Below the pieces are notes generated by a model, which worked only from the letters and a program-made list of their open reading frames with translations, did no database searches and was not told the origin of the DNA. Made by a program: the position numbers and the translations under genes. Shown here one piece after another: positions 47,096-56,085 of a stretch of DNA of 64,000 nt (positions are counted from its first letter, which is position 1; each line of letters begins with the position of its first letter). The stretch comes from Peptococcaceae bacterium BICA1-7 (GTDB taxonomy: Bacteria > Bacillota > Desulfotomaculia > Desulfotomaculales > Desulfocucumaceae): positions 124,001 through 188,000 of the forward strand of contig JUEB01000029.1 in assembly GCA_000802095.1 (NCBI GenBank), written 5' to 3'.

Positions 47096-49735
47096 TTAAA
47101 TATATACCCTTCCCTCATCACCGTCCACAGTGATTTGCTGTTCATCCCTTAATAGCTTTAACACCCCCGGAATGTTGACAACCGCCGGAATACCATATTC
47201 CCGGGCCACAATGGAGCCGTGGGATAAAAACCCTCCTGTTTCCATCACTATGGCGGAAGCTTTTAAAAAAAGGGGCGTCCAGGCGGGATCGGTGGAAGGA
47301 GCTACCAGTATATCTCCGTTTTTCAGTTTTTCTCCTTCCTGGGGGTGATTGATTAACCTGGCTGAACCGGAGGCCCGCCCCGCAGCCACGCCTATACCAG
47401 TTAAGGCATCGCCTGTATTCGCGGCGGGGGTTTCCACGTATTCAGGCACATCTCCTATAATTAAATCCGGAGGTGAAAGTACTTCCATTTCTTTTCTACG
47501 ATCGATTCGTTCAGAAACCAAAACAGCCAGGCCCCTCCCGTCCCAATCCTCCTGCAGAATGGACTTAATCTCAGTCACGGTGCAATGGTATATATCGTCC
47601 TGCTTTCCAATAACCCCCCTTTCCGCCAGACGGCGTCCTATTTCCCTGTACATAATGCGTTCAGGCTCCAGTAGTTTCACCAGTATAGACTTGCACATTT
47701 CCCGCATTTCCACGCCTTTCAGCGATTGTTTCAGCCAGTGTTTAACCATAATCAGCCGGTAAAAAGGAATGCCCGGTTTTATCTGCCGCCAGGTTTTAGC
47801 CAATTTCTCTTTTTGACGGGCCTTTATTTGGCTGAGATCGGCGTTTTCCATGGTGCTCCTGATGATATTCAAAAGGTAGGAGGGATCTTCCCTCCAGCGA
47901 GGGTTTATAATATCCAGCTCATAAACACCCCGATGCCCGTATTCCTCCAAATAGCTTATAAAGGCTTGCTTGAACCGGGAATTATCCGGTAATTCTTTCA
48001 TCCATGACAGAGGCTCAAAGGACCCGGAGGAGAAATACCTCCCGGCATCGGCATCCTCACGGGCTATTTCAGCCATTTCCAGCAGACGGTATCCGTGCTC
48101 CGCGCTGGTTATATCCGCGCTTCCTGCCATAAGGGCGTTGGCCAGAGCGTTGCCCCTTCCGGGAAAAGTTTTTTCTAACGCCTTAGCCAGCCTCCCGACA
48201 GGGCCGGTAAAAAACATGGACGCGCAAAAAACGGGTGAGAATTGAATCCGCGCCCTTTCAAGGTCATTTATAACATTGAGAAACTCCCCATCCGGCAAAG
48301 TCTTATAGTCCTTTTTTAATAATTTATTCGATGTATTAATAAACAGGTCAAAATATTTATCAGCCGCCTTCCTGATCCTTGAAACTGCCAGAAATAGCTT
48401 CAATGCGTTACCTATTCTTTTAAGCCCCTTCGTTCCAGCGTAGGGGGCTTTTGGGTCAATTTTTATTTCCGGCTGGTGGCCGCCCGCTATAGCGTTAAAT
48501 TCTCGGGGTGTTATGCCAAAAACGTCATAATAGAGCCATTGTTGAAGTGAAATGTTCAGATATGCCCTACCCTGAAACAGTTTGAGAAACTGCAGGCCTG
48601 CCGGGGTTTTATTGCTAACCATCTGAAAGGGCATATAAAAACCGAAGTTTAGAGTGTTTTTTATTCTGGACCAGCTCAGGGTTGACAGCACCATGGGCAA
48701 AGCATCCCTGAAATTGGCGTTGGACCACATATCAGGATGGTGTTTAATCCCGCTGCAGGTATACCGGGGCAGAGCCGTCACCGGACGGGCCTGGACCAGA
48801 ATAAATCCGTCGCCGTCAAATACCCATTCAATATCCTGGTGTTCCTCCCCCTGTCCCAGGACTTCATACACACGGAGGGTCAGCCGGCCCAATTCCCATA
48901 TGCTCCCGTCGGGCAATACCTGTTCTGACGCTGCCGCACCGGACTTAACGAACTCTGTCCCGTCTTCCTCCCCAGGAATGGTGATGCCCTCTTTGCGGCC
49001 GATTCTTTTTTCCATAATCGACGCATTAAGGTCCAGGCGGTATTCATCAGGCTCTATAGATCCGCTGACCACACTTTCACCCAGACCGTAGTTGGCGTTT
49101 ATCAAAATAACATCCTCACGGCCGGTCCCGGGGTCGCAGGAAAAGGCTATCCCCGCCGCTTTGGCCTCAGCCATGGCCATGATCACAATGGCCATGCTCA
49201 TACGGCTATCCGGGATGTTCATTTTCCGCCGGTAGGCCACGGCCCTGGGTGTCCACAGGGAGGCATAGCATGCTTTAACAGCCTTTAATGTGCTGTCCGG
49301 CCCCTGTATATTTAATAATGAATCATGAATGCCGGCAAAGGACGCCTCGCCGGAGTCTTCAGCAGTGGCTGAAGACCTGACAGCCACCGGTTTATCCAGT
49401 ATGCCAGCCGCGCTAAGCCTGGTAAGCAGTTCTTCCTGAATGCCTTGAGGAATAAGGCCGTCAATAATTTTTTCTCTGATCCGGGCCAGTTTTTCTTCCA
49501 TTTCAACTGAACCGATATTATCAGGTGTAGCTTCTTTTTCAATTTGTATAGCTTCCTCCAGGTGGTTATACTCAATAAAATACCTGTAGGCTGTTGCGGA
49601 GAGAACACCTCCCAAGGGAATATCAAAGCCGTACCTGGCTAACCTTCCCAGGTTCCACCCCTTGCCTCCGACGGTTTCGGCTCCGGCCTTAAGGGCCTCG
49701 GGCCAGAAAAGAAAATGATTATCGCCACTTGACAA
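47096..49735 (-). CDS. PEP-synthase-family phosphotransferase, rifampicin-phosphotransferase-like
   Basis: The 879-residue protein has an N-terminal ATP-grasp/PPDK domain (GGKGWNLGRL; AVRSSATAEDSGEASFAG; a GYGLG-like ANYGLGESVVSG; IEWVFDGDGFILVQARPVT), a long middle domain, and a C-terminal swivelling His domain with METGGFLSHGSIVAREYGIP, His being the phosphocarrier. It lacks the PEP-binding TIM barrel of true PpsA/PPDK and stops right after the His domain, the layout of rifampicin phosphotransferases (about 865 residues). TTG 49735 follows GGGGGGAGGGG. A TetR gene lies just upstream on the same strand. The substrate is not established; antibiotic inactivation is a hypothesis. Confidence 0.78.
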   Translation of the reverse strand: MSSGDNHFLFWPEALKAGAETVGGKGWNLGRLARYGFDIPLGGVLSATAYRYFIEYNHLEEAIQIEKEATPDNIGSVEMEEKLARIREKIIDGLIPQGIQEELLTRLSAAGILDKPVAVRSSATAEDSGEASFAGIHDSLLNIQGPDSTLKAVKACYASLWTPRAVAYRRKMNIPDSRMSMAIVIMAMAEAKAAGIAFSCDPGTGREDVILINANYGLGESVVSGSIEPDEYRLDLNASIMEKRIGRKEGITIPGEEDGTEFVKSGAAASEQVLPDGSIWELGRLTLRVYEVLGQGEEHQDIEWVFDGDGFILVQARPVTALPRYTCSGIKHHPDMWSNANFRDALPMVLSTLSWSRIKNTLNFGFYMPFQMVSNKTPAGLQFLKLFQGRAYLNISLQQWLYYDVFGITPREFNAIAGGHQPEIKIDPKAPYAGTKGLKRIGNALKLFLAVSRIRKAADKYFDLFINTSNKLLKKDYKTLPDGEFLNVINDLERARIQFSPVFCASMFFTGPVGRLAKALEKTFPGRGNALANALMAGSADITSAEHGYRLLEMAEIAREDADAGRYFSSGSFEPLSWMKELPDNSRFKQAFISYLEEYGHRGVYELDIINPRWREDPSYLLNIIRSTMENADLSQIKARQKEKLAKTWRQIKPGIPFYRLIMVKHWLKQSLKGVEMREMCKSILVKLLEPERIMYREIGRRLAERGVIGKQDDIYHCTVTEIKSILQEDWDGRGLAVLVSERIDRRKEMEVLSPPDLIIGDVPEYVETPAANTGDALTGIGVAAGRASGSARLINHPQEGEKLKNGDILVAPSTDPAWTPLFLKASAIVMETGGFLSHGSIVAREYGIPAVVNIPGVLKLLRDEQQITVDGDEGRVYI

Positions 49736-49836
49736 AGCTATACCCCTCCCCCCAGGAAATATTAATGTTTTAACATTACCTGTTTGTGGTAATACACAGT
49801 GCACAGTGGGAAAAAAGTCGGATTTTAAAAGTTTAA

Positions 49837-50457
49837 TTATTTTTTACTGGTGCATTCCAAAGCTGTTCCCTGTAAAAAGAGGTCAATGTTCAGCTCGACG
49901 CGCTCAGCCAGGGGAAACTGATCTGGGTCTGTCATCCAGACCAAAAAAGTCAAAAAGTTTGAGGATTGCAGCTGCTCAGCCAGCACTTGAGCCGGAATGT
50001 CATTTCTGATTTCCCCTTTCTGCTGGCCCAGTTCAAATATTTGAGCCAGGATACCGCTTAAGCCGCTCCTCAATGACCAGTCACGCACAGCCTCACCAAT
50101 GATTTGCAGCTGGTAAAGCATATATCTTTTATTAAGGTCTATGGTTAAATGTTTTTCCCCAAACTCACGGGATTTTGCATAAAAGTATATCAGGCGGGAA
50201 CGCGTATCCGGCAGCTCAAACATAGCCCCGATTATCCGGGTGGCGCCCTCATTTAAATAAGCCCTTACATATTCGCTGATAATTGCCTCTTTAACAGGGA
50301 AATGAAGATAAATGGTACCTTTGGCAATGTCGGCCTCCTCGGCTATCTGATCCATGGTGGTCGAGTCAAAGCCCTGTTTTTTAAATAAATCCATGGCCAC
50401 TGTAATTATTTTTTTTTTGGTTTCCTCTTTTTTTCTTTCCAGCCTGTTTTTTAACAT
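49837..50457 (-). CDS. TetR-family transcriptional regulator
   Basis: The 206-residue protein has an N-terminal TetR helix-turn-helix (KKKIITVAMDLFKKQGFDSTT and MDQIAEEADIAKGTIYLHFPVKEAI, each quoted in part) and a helical ligand-binding domain. A near-perfect 28-bp palindrome at 50486-50513, 29 bases before its ATG, is the likely operator. It lies 101 bases upstream of the phosphotransferase-like gene on the same strand, so the pair probably forms an autoregulated unit responding to a small molecule. AAGGAGG precedes ATG 50457. The ligand is unknown. Confidence 0.88.
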   Translation of the reverse strand: MLKNRLERKKEETKKKIITVAMDLFKKQGFDSTTMDQIAEEADIAKGTIYLHFPVKEAIISEYVRAYLNEGATRIIGAMFELPDTRSRLIYFYAKSREFGEKHLTIDLNKRYMLYQLQIIGEAVRDWSLRSGLSGILAQIFELGQQKGEIRNDIPAQVLAEQLQSSNFLTFLVWMTDPDQFPLAERVELNIDLFLQGTALECTSKK

Positions 50458-50485
50458 GATGTCCTCCTTAACTGTGTCAAGTAGT

Positions 50486-50513
50486 AAGCTTAGTATAGTA
50501 ATAAACTAAGTTT
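50486..50513. promoter_or_regulatory. Candidate TetR operator
   Basis: The left half AAGCTTAGTATAGT and right half AATAAACTAAGTTT form a 28-base near-palindrome (22 of 28 positions symmetric), overlapping the likely promoter of the tetR gene. Confidence 0.7.
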
Positions 50514-50551
50514 ATTATATTGTGCCAGGTTAAAAATTTCAATATAAATCC

Positions 50552-50588
50552 TGAAAAAAACTGGCTTGAATAAAGCTCAAGCCAGTTT
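50552..50588 (-). terminator. Terminator of capA (minus strand)
   Basis: AAACTGGCTTGA (50558-50569) pairs with TCAAGCCAGTTT (50577-50588), 12 bases. Read on the minus strand it is followed by seven T. It also separates capA from the divergent TetR promoter region. Confidence 0.85.
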
Positions 50589-50653
50589 TAGTTAGTACAT
50601 TCTTTTTTTTGAGGGCCGGGGCAGGGTGTTGGGGTGAAACCGGGTCTGCCCGG

Positions 50654-51811
50654 CTAACCAGGCTGCCCGGGGCTGAATTCCGGGCCTATAAGCGTTGTGG
50701 TGTCCTGCCAGACTTGCTGCAGGGTATGATAGTCCCCCTCTGTAAGCAGGGGGTCGGCTCCGTCCTGGTAATCCTTAATGGACTGGCCAACCGGCAGGAC
50801 GCGGTACCTGTTCAGCCCGCTTTCCTCAAAGGTGTCCACCCACACAGGGATGTATTCCGCCCCCTCCAGCACCGGGGAGCCGTCTTCCTGCTTCACTATG
50901 TTCAGGTTCAGTATAATGCCGCAGTCGGAGTATCTCCAGCGCTGGTTGGAGATAAAGTTCCCCAGGGAGTAGGCCGCCAGCACCTTCTTTGACCCGCCCT
51001 CAACGGTTCTGGTCTGCCACTCCAGGGGCTGTATCACATGGGGGTGGGAGCCGGCCACCACGTCCACCCCGGCGTCGAACAGCTCTCTGGCCACTGTTTT
51101 CTGAAACTGGTTGGGCTGGCGCTGGTACTCGGTGCCTGAGTGTATAATGGCAATGATAAACTGGCAGCCTTTTCCCTTAAGTCTACCTATCTCACCCAGC
51201 ATCAAATCCCGCCTGACAAGGTTCACCATATGGCTGGCCTTTGTGGGCACAGGCAGTCCGTTGGTGTCCTGGGTGTAGTTTATGAAGCCCACCCTTATCC
51301 CGTTTATATCGAAGAAGGCCGGGGAGTCTCTTTCCTCCGGGCTGCGGTAGGTGCCTATGTGCTTTAGCCCCGCCCTGTCCAGATTGTCCAGGGTGGTCAG
51401 AACTCCCTGCCGGCCCATGTCCATGCTATGGTTGTTGGCGGTGGTGACCAGGTCAATCCCCAGTTCCTTCATATCTGCCGCCAGTTCAGCCGGTGTGTTG
51501 AAGCGGGGGTAGCCGGAGTAGCCCCTGTCCGGCCCCGCCAGCCTGGTTTCCAGGTTGGCCATGGTGAAGTGGGGACCTGAAAGGCAGGGGCCCACTTCGC
51601 TGAAAATCTCCTTGAAGTTATATTCACCTGGGCCGGGGGTCCGGGCGGAGCGCACCACCGGCATATGCATGAGGAAATCTCCAACCAGTGCTATACGTAC
51701 TTTTTCAGGAGGGGCTGGCTTTTTTTCCTGCCCCGCTTCCTTTACGCTGCAGCCAGGCAGAAGCAACAGCAAAGGCAGTAACAACCATATAATTCTTCCG
51801 GTAGCAAACAA
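50654..51811 (-). CDS. CapA-family lipoprotein (poly-gamma-glutamate synthesis-like metallophosphatase)
   Basis: The 385-residue protein has a signal peptide with lipobox LPGC (Cys21), then the CapA calcineurin-like fold: VGDFLMHMP near residue 43, NLETRLAG, TTANNHSMDMG, GFINYTQ, IHSGTEYQ and VAGSHPHVIQP with metal ligands. CapA/PgsA proteins take part in poly-gamma-glutamate attachment or export. No capB or capC is in the window, so the role is unknown; clostridial orphans of this type are common. TTG 51811 is the outermost start and has only a weak ribosome site. A minus-strand terminator lies at 50552. Confidence 0.87.
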   Translation of the reverse strand: MFATGRIIWLLLPLLLLLPGCSVKEAGQEKKPAPPEKVRIALVGDFLMHMPVVRSARTPGPGEYNFKEIFSEVGPCLSGPHFTMANLETRLAGPDRGYSGYPRFNTPAELAADMKELGIDLVTTANNHSMDMGRQGVLTTLDNLDRAGLKHIGTYRSPEERDSPAFFDINGIRVGFINYTQDTNGLPVPTKASHMVNLVRRDLMLGEIGRLKGKGCQFIIAIIHSGTEYQRQPNQFQKTVARELFDAGVDVVAGSHPHVIQPLEWQTRTVEGGSKKVLAAYSLGNFISNQRWRYSDCGIILNLNIVKQEDGSPVLEGAEYIPVWVDTFEESGLNRYRVLPVGQSIKDYQDGADPLLTEGDYHTLQQVWQDTTTLIGPEFSPGQPG

Positions 51812-51932
51812 CAGGGTAACACAACCTATCTCTTTATTTCACACCGCTCTGTGCCGGCGGCTACTTTAATAATATATAACACTGCTGGAAAAAGAAAGCA
51901 TTTTTGGCGTTCTATTATACTCACCGGCAGGA

Positions 51933-52184
51933 GTGGCCGCCGCCCTGGGACTCTCCCCACTCGTCGATCAACTGCCCCCGGAGAATAAAATAATCACAGG
52001 GCCGGTCATCTCTTTCCGCCGGGAGGCCTGTTTTTTCACAAAGGGCCCTACCGGTGAAGAACAGTTCCCTGAAGTAAAAACAATTCATGCAGTACAGGCT
52101 GATACCCCCTCTTTTAAATGGCTGATAGTTAATTATACATCTGATGGGCGGAACCTTTTTTTATTTCCATCGTCTTTGGGTTAG
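51933..52184 (+). CDS. Unassigned small ORF upstream of the YcdB/SLH gene
   Basis: An 83-codon frame from GTG 51933 (GGCAGGA upstream) encodes a product with LGLSPLVDQLPPENKIITGPV and a mixed C-terminal part ending LFLFPSSLG. I do not recognise a family. The 403-base gap between capA and the YcdB/SLH gene contains this frame and nothing else clear. It may be a real short gene, a relic, or chance. Confidence 0.25.
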   Translation: MAAALGLSPLVDQLPPENKIITGPVISFRREACFFTKGPTGEEQFPEVKTIHAVQADTPSFKWLIVNYTSDGRNLFLFPSSLG

Positions 52185-52214
52185 ATGGAAATTTTAAGGG
52201 GAGGTCTGCACGGA

Positions 52215-54449
52215 ATGGGTTCAAAAAGTAGATTAGGGCTGGCCGCCTGCACGCTGGTCGTGGTTCTTGCGGTGGCCCCCCTGCCGCCTCCGGCCACAGC
52301 CGCGACGCTGTCCGGGGCGGTGGAAAAAATAGCGGTTGTGCCGGACAGTACTGTAAAAAAAGCCACCATATCCCTGGAGAAGGCCATTGCGCTGGCCAAA
52401 GAAAAGGTGCCGGTGCCTGACGCGCTGGATACCTTCAAGTCCGAGTACTACGAGAATAACGGCAAGGGCAAGTGGGTTCTCCGCTGGAGCGGTAAAAAGC
52501 CTACCGAGGCCAACATGCAGGTAACGGTAGACTCCGGCAGCGGGGAGATAGACGGTGTAAGCTTTTACCGGTCATCGCCTCCCGGCGCTCATTTTAACGG
52601 GCTTCCCGCCTACAGCCGGGACCAGTGTCTAAAGCTGGCCCGTGACGAGGCGGCCAGGATGTTTCCGGACAGGTTTCCCGGCACCGTGCTGGTAGAGAGG
52701 AAAGACAGGGATGTTATACCCCTGGTAAGAGATCGTGACTACCCAGTTGTGTATGAATTTTATTTTCAGAAAACCCAGCAGGGCATTCCGGTGTCCGATC
52801 AGGGCATAAACATAGGCATAAACGCCGAAAATGGAGAATTAATGCGGTGTGATTCCAGCTGGGACAGCAGTATTAAGCTCCCCTCACCGGAGGGGCGGGT
52901 CAGTCCGGATAAAGCCAGGAATATATTCCTGGAAAAGGCGGGCTACCAGCTCACCTACTATATGGTCAGAGGAGATGACCCCGATTCTCCGGGGGAACTT
53001 AAACTGGTTTACCGGGAAAAGCCCCCCGGGCGGTTTGTGCTTAATGCCCTTACCGGGGAAATTATGGACAGCTCGGTGATGTTTTATGACCGGGATATGG
53101 GTTATGGCGGGGGAGAGAGCGTGAGTCTCCTGAAGTCCGATAAGTCCGCCCTTACCCCGGCCGAAAAAAGCGCGGTGGAGGAAAACCAGAAGTTTATAAC
53201 CCCGGACAAAGCACAGGAGATTGCCTCCGGGGCGCTGGAGATACCCGAGGGCTACACCGTCAGCGGAAGAAACCTGGAGAGAAGCTATAATGTTCCGGGA
53301 GGCAGGTACTGGAGCATTTCCTACAAGGACTCTGAAGGAAAGAATTACATAAGGGTGTCGGTGGATGCCAGGAGCGGCGAGCTTATTTCCTTCAGCCTGG
53401 ATGAGCCCTGGGACGCCACAAAGGAGCCCCAGGTAAAATTCAGCCAGGAGGAGGCAGTGAAAATAGCCGGGGATTTTATAAGAAAAATGCAGCCGGCCAG
53501 ATCCGGCCAGTCAGAATTCCGTCAGTCGGAGCCTGATGTGGGACCCTGGGTTAAAATGGGCAGCATAGTGCCGGGATCTTACTCCATCCAGTATGCCAGG
53601 GTGGTTAACGGGGTGGTTTTCCCGGAAAACGGCTTTAGGGTGAGGGTTAATTCCACCACCGGAAAAGTAACCTATTACGAAATGACCTGGTGGGAAACCA
53701 AATTTCCCGGGGTTGGCAGTGTTATAGGCGAGGCGGCGGCCAATGAGAGGTACCTGGCGGATCACCCCTTAAAGCTTGAGTACGGCGTGGGTCACCAGCG
53801 CTGGGGAATGGAGAAGGAGCCTGTCCACTACCTGGTATACCGGCCCGGGGGAAGTTCCGGGGTAATGCTGGATGCCCTGACCGGGGAGGAAATAGATTAC
53901 CGGGGCAAACCGGTGTCTAAAAAGGGCAGTCCGTCATTCAGCGATATATCCGGCCACCCTGCGGAGGCTGATATAATGCTTCTGGCCGGAGAAGGCATAA
54001 TAAGCGGCGAGGGTGGAAAATTCCGCCCTGATGAACCGGTAACCGGGGCCGAGGAGTTGGCCATGCTGGTAAAGGCCTTTGACAGGGACCGATACTACCC
54101 GTTAACTACAGCAGAGGACGGCCCCTGGTATAAGACAATATTTGAAAGGGCTGCCGCCATGGGCATACTGGACAGCGGCTTCACAGTAAGCCCCGAGGGA
54201 AGCGTCAGCAGAATACAGCTGTCCCGCCTGGGAGTCAATGCCGCAGGCTGGGGTAAGCTGGCCAGGGTGCATGGAATATTTAATCTGGATACCGCCGACT
54301 CAAAAGCGGTGCCTGCTGAGTTGAGGGGCTACGCCGCAGCCGCCCTGGGGCTGGGACTGATCAATGCTGAAAAGGGCAGCTTTGCCCCGGACAGGGCCGT
54401 TACCCGCGGGGAGGCAGCCACCTTCCTGGTGAAGTTGCTCAAACAGTAA
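52215..54449 (+). CDS. Secreted YcdB/YcdC-repeat protein with C-terminal SLH domains
   Basis: The 744-residue protein has a signal peptide (about residues 5-32), then repeated PepSY/YcdB-YcdC-like domains. These repeat the pattern of ISLEKAIALAKEKV- or ITPDKAQEIASGAL-type helices followed by W..SY and VDARSGE/ALTGEIMDS strands, about four copies between residues 45 and 570. Three SLH modules follow (SDISGHPAEADIMLLAGEGI, KTIFERAAAMGILDS, and ELRGYAAAALGLGLINAEKG with DRAVTRGEAATFLVKLL), which anchor it to secondary cell-wall polymer. It probably sits on the cell surface. ATG 52215 is used because GGGGAGG lies 10 bases upstream and the signal peptide then starts correctly. Function unknown beyond surface location. 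Confidence 0.88.
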   Translation: MGSKSRLGLAACTLVVVLAVAPLPPPATAATLSGAVEKIAVVPDSTVKKATISLEKAIALAKEKVPVPDALDTFKSEYYENNGKGKWVLRWSGKKPTEANMQVTVDSGSGEIDGVSFYRSSPPGAHFNGLPAYSRDQCLKLARDEAARMFPDRFPGTVLVERKDRDVIPLVRDRDYPVVYEFYFQKTQQGIPVSDQGINIGINAENGELMRCDSSWDSSIKLPSPEGRVSPDKARNIFLEKAGYQLTYYMVRGDDPDSPGELKLVYREKPPGRFVLNALTGEIMDSSVMFYDRDMGYGGGESVSLLKSDKSALTPAEKSAVEENQKFITPDKAQEIASGALEIPEGYTVSGRNLERSYNVPGGRYWSISYKDSEGKNYIRVSVDARSGELISFSLDEPWDATKEPQVKFSQEEAVKIAGDFIRKMQPARSGQSEFRQSEPDVGPWVKMGSIVPGSYSIQYARVVNGVVFPENGFRVRVNSTTGKVTYYEMTWWETKFPGVGSVIGEAAANERYLADHPLKLEYGVGHQRWGMEKEPVHYLVYRPGGSSGVMLDALTGEEIDYRGKPVSKKGSPSFSDISGHPAEADIMLLAGEGIISGEGGKFRPDEPVTGAEELAMLVKAFDRDRYYPLTTAEDGPWYKTIFERAAAMGILDSGFTVSPEGSVSRIQLSRLGVNAAGWGKLARVHGIFNLDTADSKAVPAELRGYAAAALGLGLINAEKGSFAPDRAVTRGEAATFLVKLLKQ

Positions 54450-54575
54450 TTTAGGTAGAATTTTATATATGGTCCCCCGAGGTGGAAATTATTGAATGTA
54501 AAACCAAAGTGAGCACGGAGGACACAAAAAGGCTTACAGCAGTGCTCAGGGACATAAAGAAAGAAAACAAATGGC

Positions 54576-54601
54576 CCCCATGCCTTATTAAGGTATGGGG
54601 G
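54576..54601. terminator. Hairpin between convergent genes
   Basis: CCCCATGCC (54577-54585), TTATTAA loop, GGTATGGGG (54593-54601). It has no T run but sits between the SLH gene and a convergent methyltransferase gene. Confidence 0.5.
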
Positions 54602-54626
54602 TAACCGTTAAAATGGAGAAGAAACA

Positions 54627-55391
54627 CTAATCAGCCTCAATATTGCATAGTGCTTTGCCACGGGGCCTTGTTTTATTTGTCAATACATAAATATTCCAGG
54701 GTGCGGTGCTGGTTTCACTGGCCCATTTGTAAGTGTCACTCTCTTTACCCAGCGGCTTGAAGGTTTCAACCAACTCTAGCCCGGCTTTTTTAAAAATCTC
54801 TTTATAATCATCATCTGTGCAGATAAAATCTTCTACCGGCCGTTTGTCTTCTATATCTGTAATAATAATTTTAACCTTGTCACCACTTCTTGCCCTTTTA
54901 TTTTCAGGAAAGTCCCTGGTGGAGAATGATGCCCATTCATTTATATAAATTTCAGGCGAGGATACCAGGTTGACAATTATTCCACCTCTCTTCAGCAGGC
55001 TCCCCATTTCTCTTAGAATAGTAACCTTCTTTTCCATTAGAGGAATATTATCAAAAGTAAATACAGACAGTGCCAGATCGTAGGCATTATTTTCAAATTG
55101 GCCCAGGCGGCCACCTTTTATAAGTAAATAATTCCCGTTAGGATCCATCTCCAGCGCTTTTTCTATCATATCTTTTGCTATATCAACTCCCACAGTGTCA
55201 AACCCCAGTTTTTTCAGGAACCGTGTGGAACGTCCCGCGCCACAGCCAAAATCCAGGGCTTTCTTTCCTTTTGCATACTCAGACAGTATATCGGGTAAAT
55301 CTCTGTATGCCAGGAAGTACGTGCCGGGAAACTCCAGTTTGGCATAGGCCTGGGCGCGTTTGGCATCCTCGTAGCAATTAGTGGCTGCCAT
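54627..55391 (-). CDS. Class I SAM-dependent methyltransferase
   Basis: The 254-residue protein has the SAM motif ALDFGCGAGRSTRFL near residue 50, VGVDIAKDMIEKAL (motif II) and LALSVFTFDNIP (post-I), in the Methyltransf_11/25 arrangement. The substrate cannot be predicted; the C-terminal region has a D/E-rich ICTDDDYKEIFKKAGLELVE helix of the small-molecule methyltransferases. ATG 55391 has AAAGGGAGGGA upstream; in-frame codons further upstream lack a ribosome site. The GNAT gene ends 18 bases upstream on the same strand, so the two form a small operon. Confidence 0.85.
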   Translation of the reverse strand: MAATNCYEDAKRAQAYAKLEFPGTYFLAYRDLPDILSEYAKGKKALDFGCGAGRSTRFLKKLGFDTVGVDIAKDMIEKALEMDPNGNYLLIKGGRLGQFENNAYDLALSVFTFDNIPLMEKKVTILREMGSLLKRGGIIVNLVSSPEIYINEWASFSTRDFPENKRARSGDKVKIIITDIEDKRPVEDFICTDDDYKEIFKKAGLELVETFKPLGKESDTYKWASETSTAPWNIYVLTNKTRPRGKALCNIEAD

Positions 55392-55408
55392 AAAATCCCT
55401 CCCTTTGC

Positions 55409-55897
55409 CTATAGTATCAACTGCATCCAAATGACATCGAAGTTAATCCCCTTTTTGAGACCTATTCCGGTAAAGCGGCCGCACTCTTCAAATCCATGCC
55501 TGCTGTGAAAACGAATGCTGTCCTTGTTAATGGAGGATATTGCCGCCAGTATGTTTTTGATGCCTCTTGACCTGGCTTCCTCCAGCAGATACTTGAGCAT
55601 AAGGGTTCCCAGTCCCCGGCCTGTCATATCCGGTTTGATAAAGTAAGTGATTTCGCCCGTACCCCGGAAAGCGGGTATGGGGTTATGTGGACGCAGCAAA
55701 GCAAAACCGACAACATTTCCTTCTTGATTCTCTGCAACTATCCGGGGATAGCCCTGGCTCTTTAGAAATACTTCCTCGAAGAATGTATAAGGTATTTTTT
55801 CCTCAGGAAAGGCAGCAAAGCTCTGTCCAACGTAATGATTGAAGATGTCAATGACAGATTTACAATCCTCTTTTTTCATTTCCCGAATGGCTGTCAT
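55409..55897 (-). CDS. GNAT-family acetyltransferase (phosphinothricin-acetyltransferase-like)
   Basis: The 162-residue protein has the GNAT fold with an IDIFNHYVGQSFAAF start, EITYFIKPDMTGRGLGTLMLKYLLEEA (motif A, quoted in part; RGLGT contacts CoA) and SINKDSIRFHSRHGFEECGRF. The RxxGxG/A signature and length match the PAT/Rim-like group used on phosphinothricin, methionine sulfoximine or other small amines, but the substrate is open. ATG 55897 has GGGTGAGA upstream. It is the first gene of a pair with the methyltransferase. Confidence 0.85.
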   Translation of the reverse strand: MTAIREMKKEDCKSVIDIFNHYVGQSFAAFPEEKIPYTFFEEVFLKSQGYPRIVAENQEGNVVGFALLRPHNPIPAFRGTGEITYFIKPDMTGRGLGTLMLKYLLEEARSRGIKNILAAISSINKDSIRFHSRHGFEECGRFTGIGLKKGINFDVIWMQLIL

Positions 55898-56085
55898 ATC
55901 TCTCACCCTTCTGATCATGATTTAACAGCTTGTGGTAGCCGGTAATCTATGTGTTAAAAAACACCTGCAGTGATAATAGCCTTATTTTTGTTATATTGAA
56001 AGTCACAGTTTATAGAAAGTTGACCTATAACAGTTGTAAAAGCATAGCAACTGTTCTATATTATTCTGAAAAGCAATAAGGAGCT

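Noticed and set aside
47096-49735. Phosphoenolpyruvate synthase PpsA
   Set aside because: The C-terminal PEP-binding barrel is missing and the protein ends just after the His domain.
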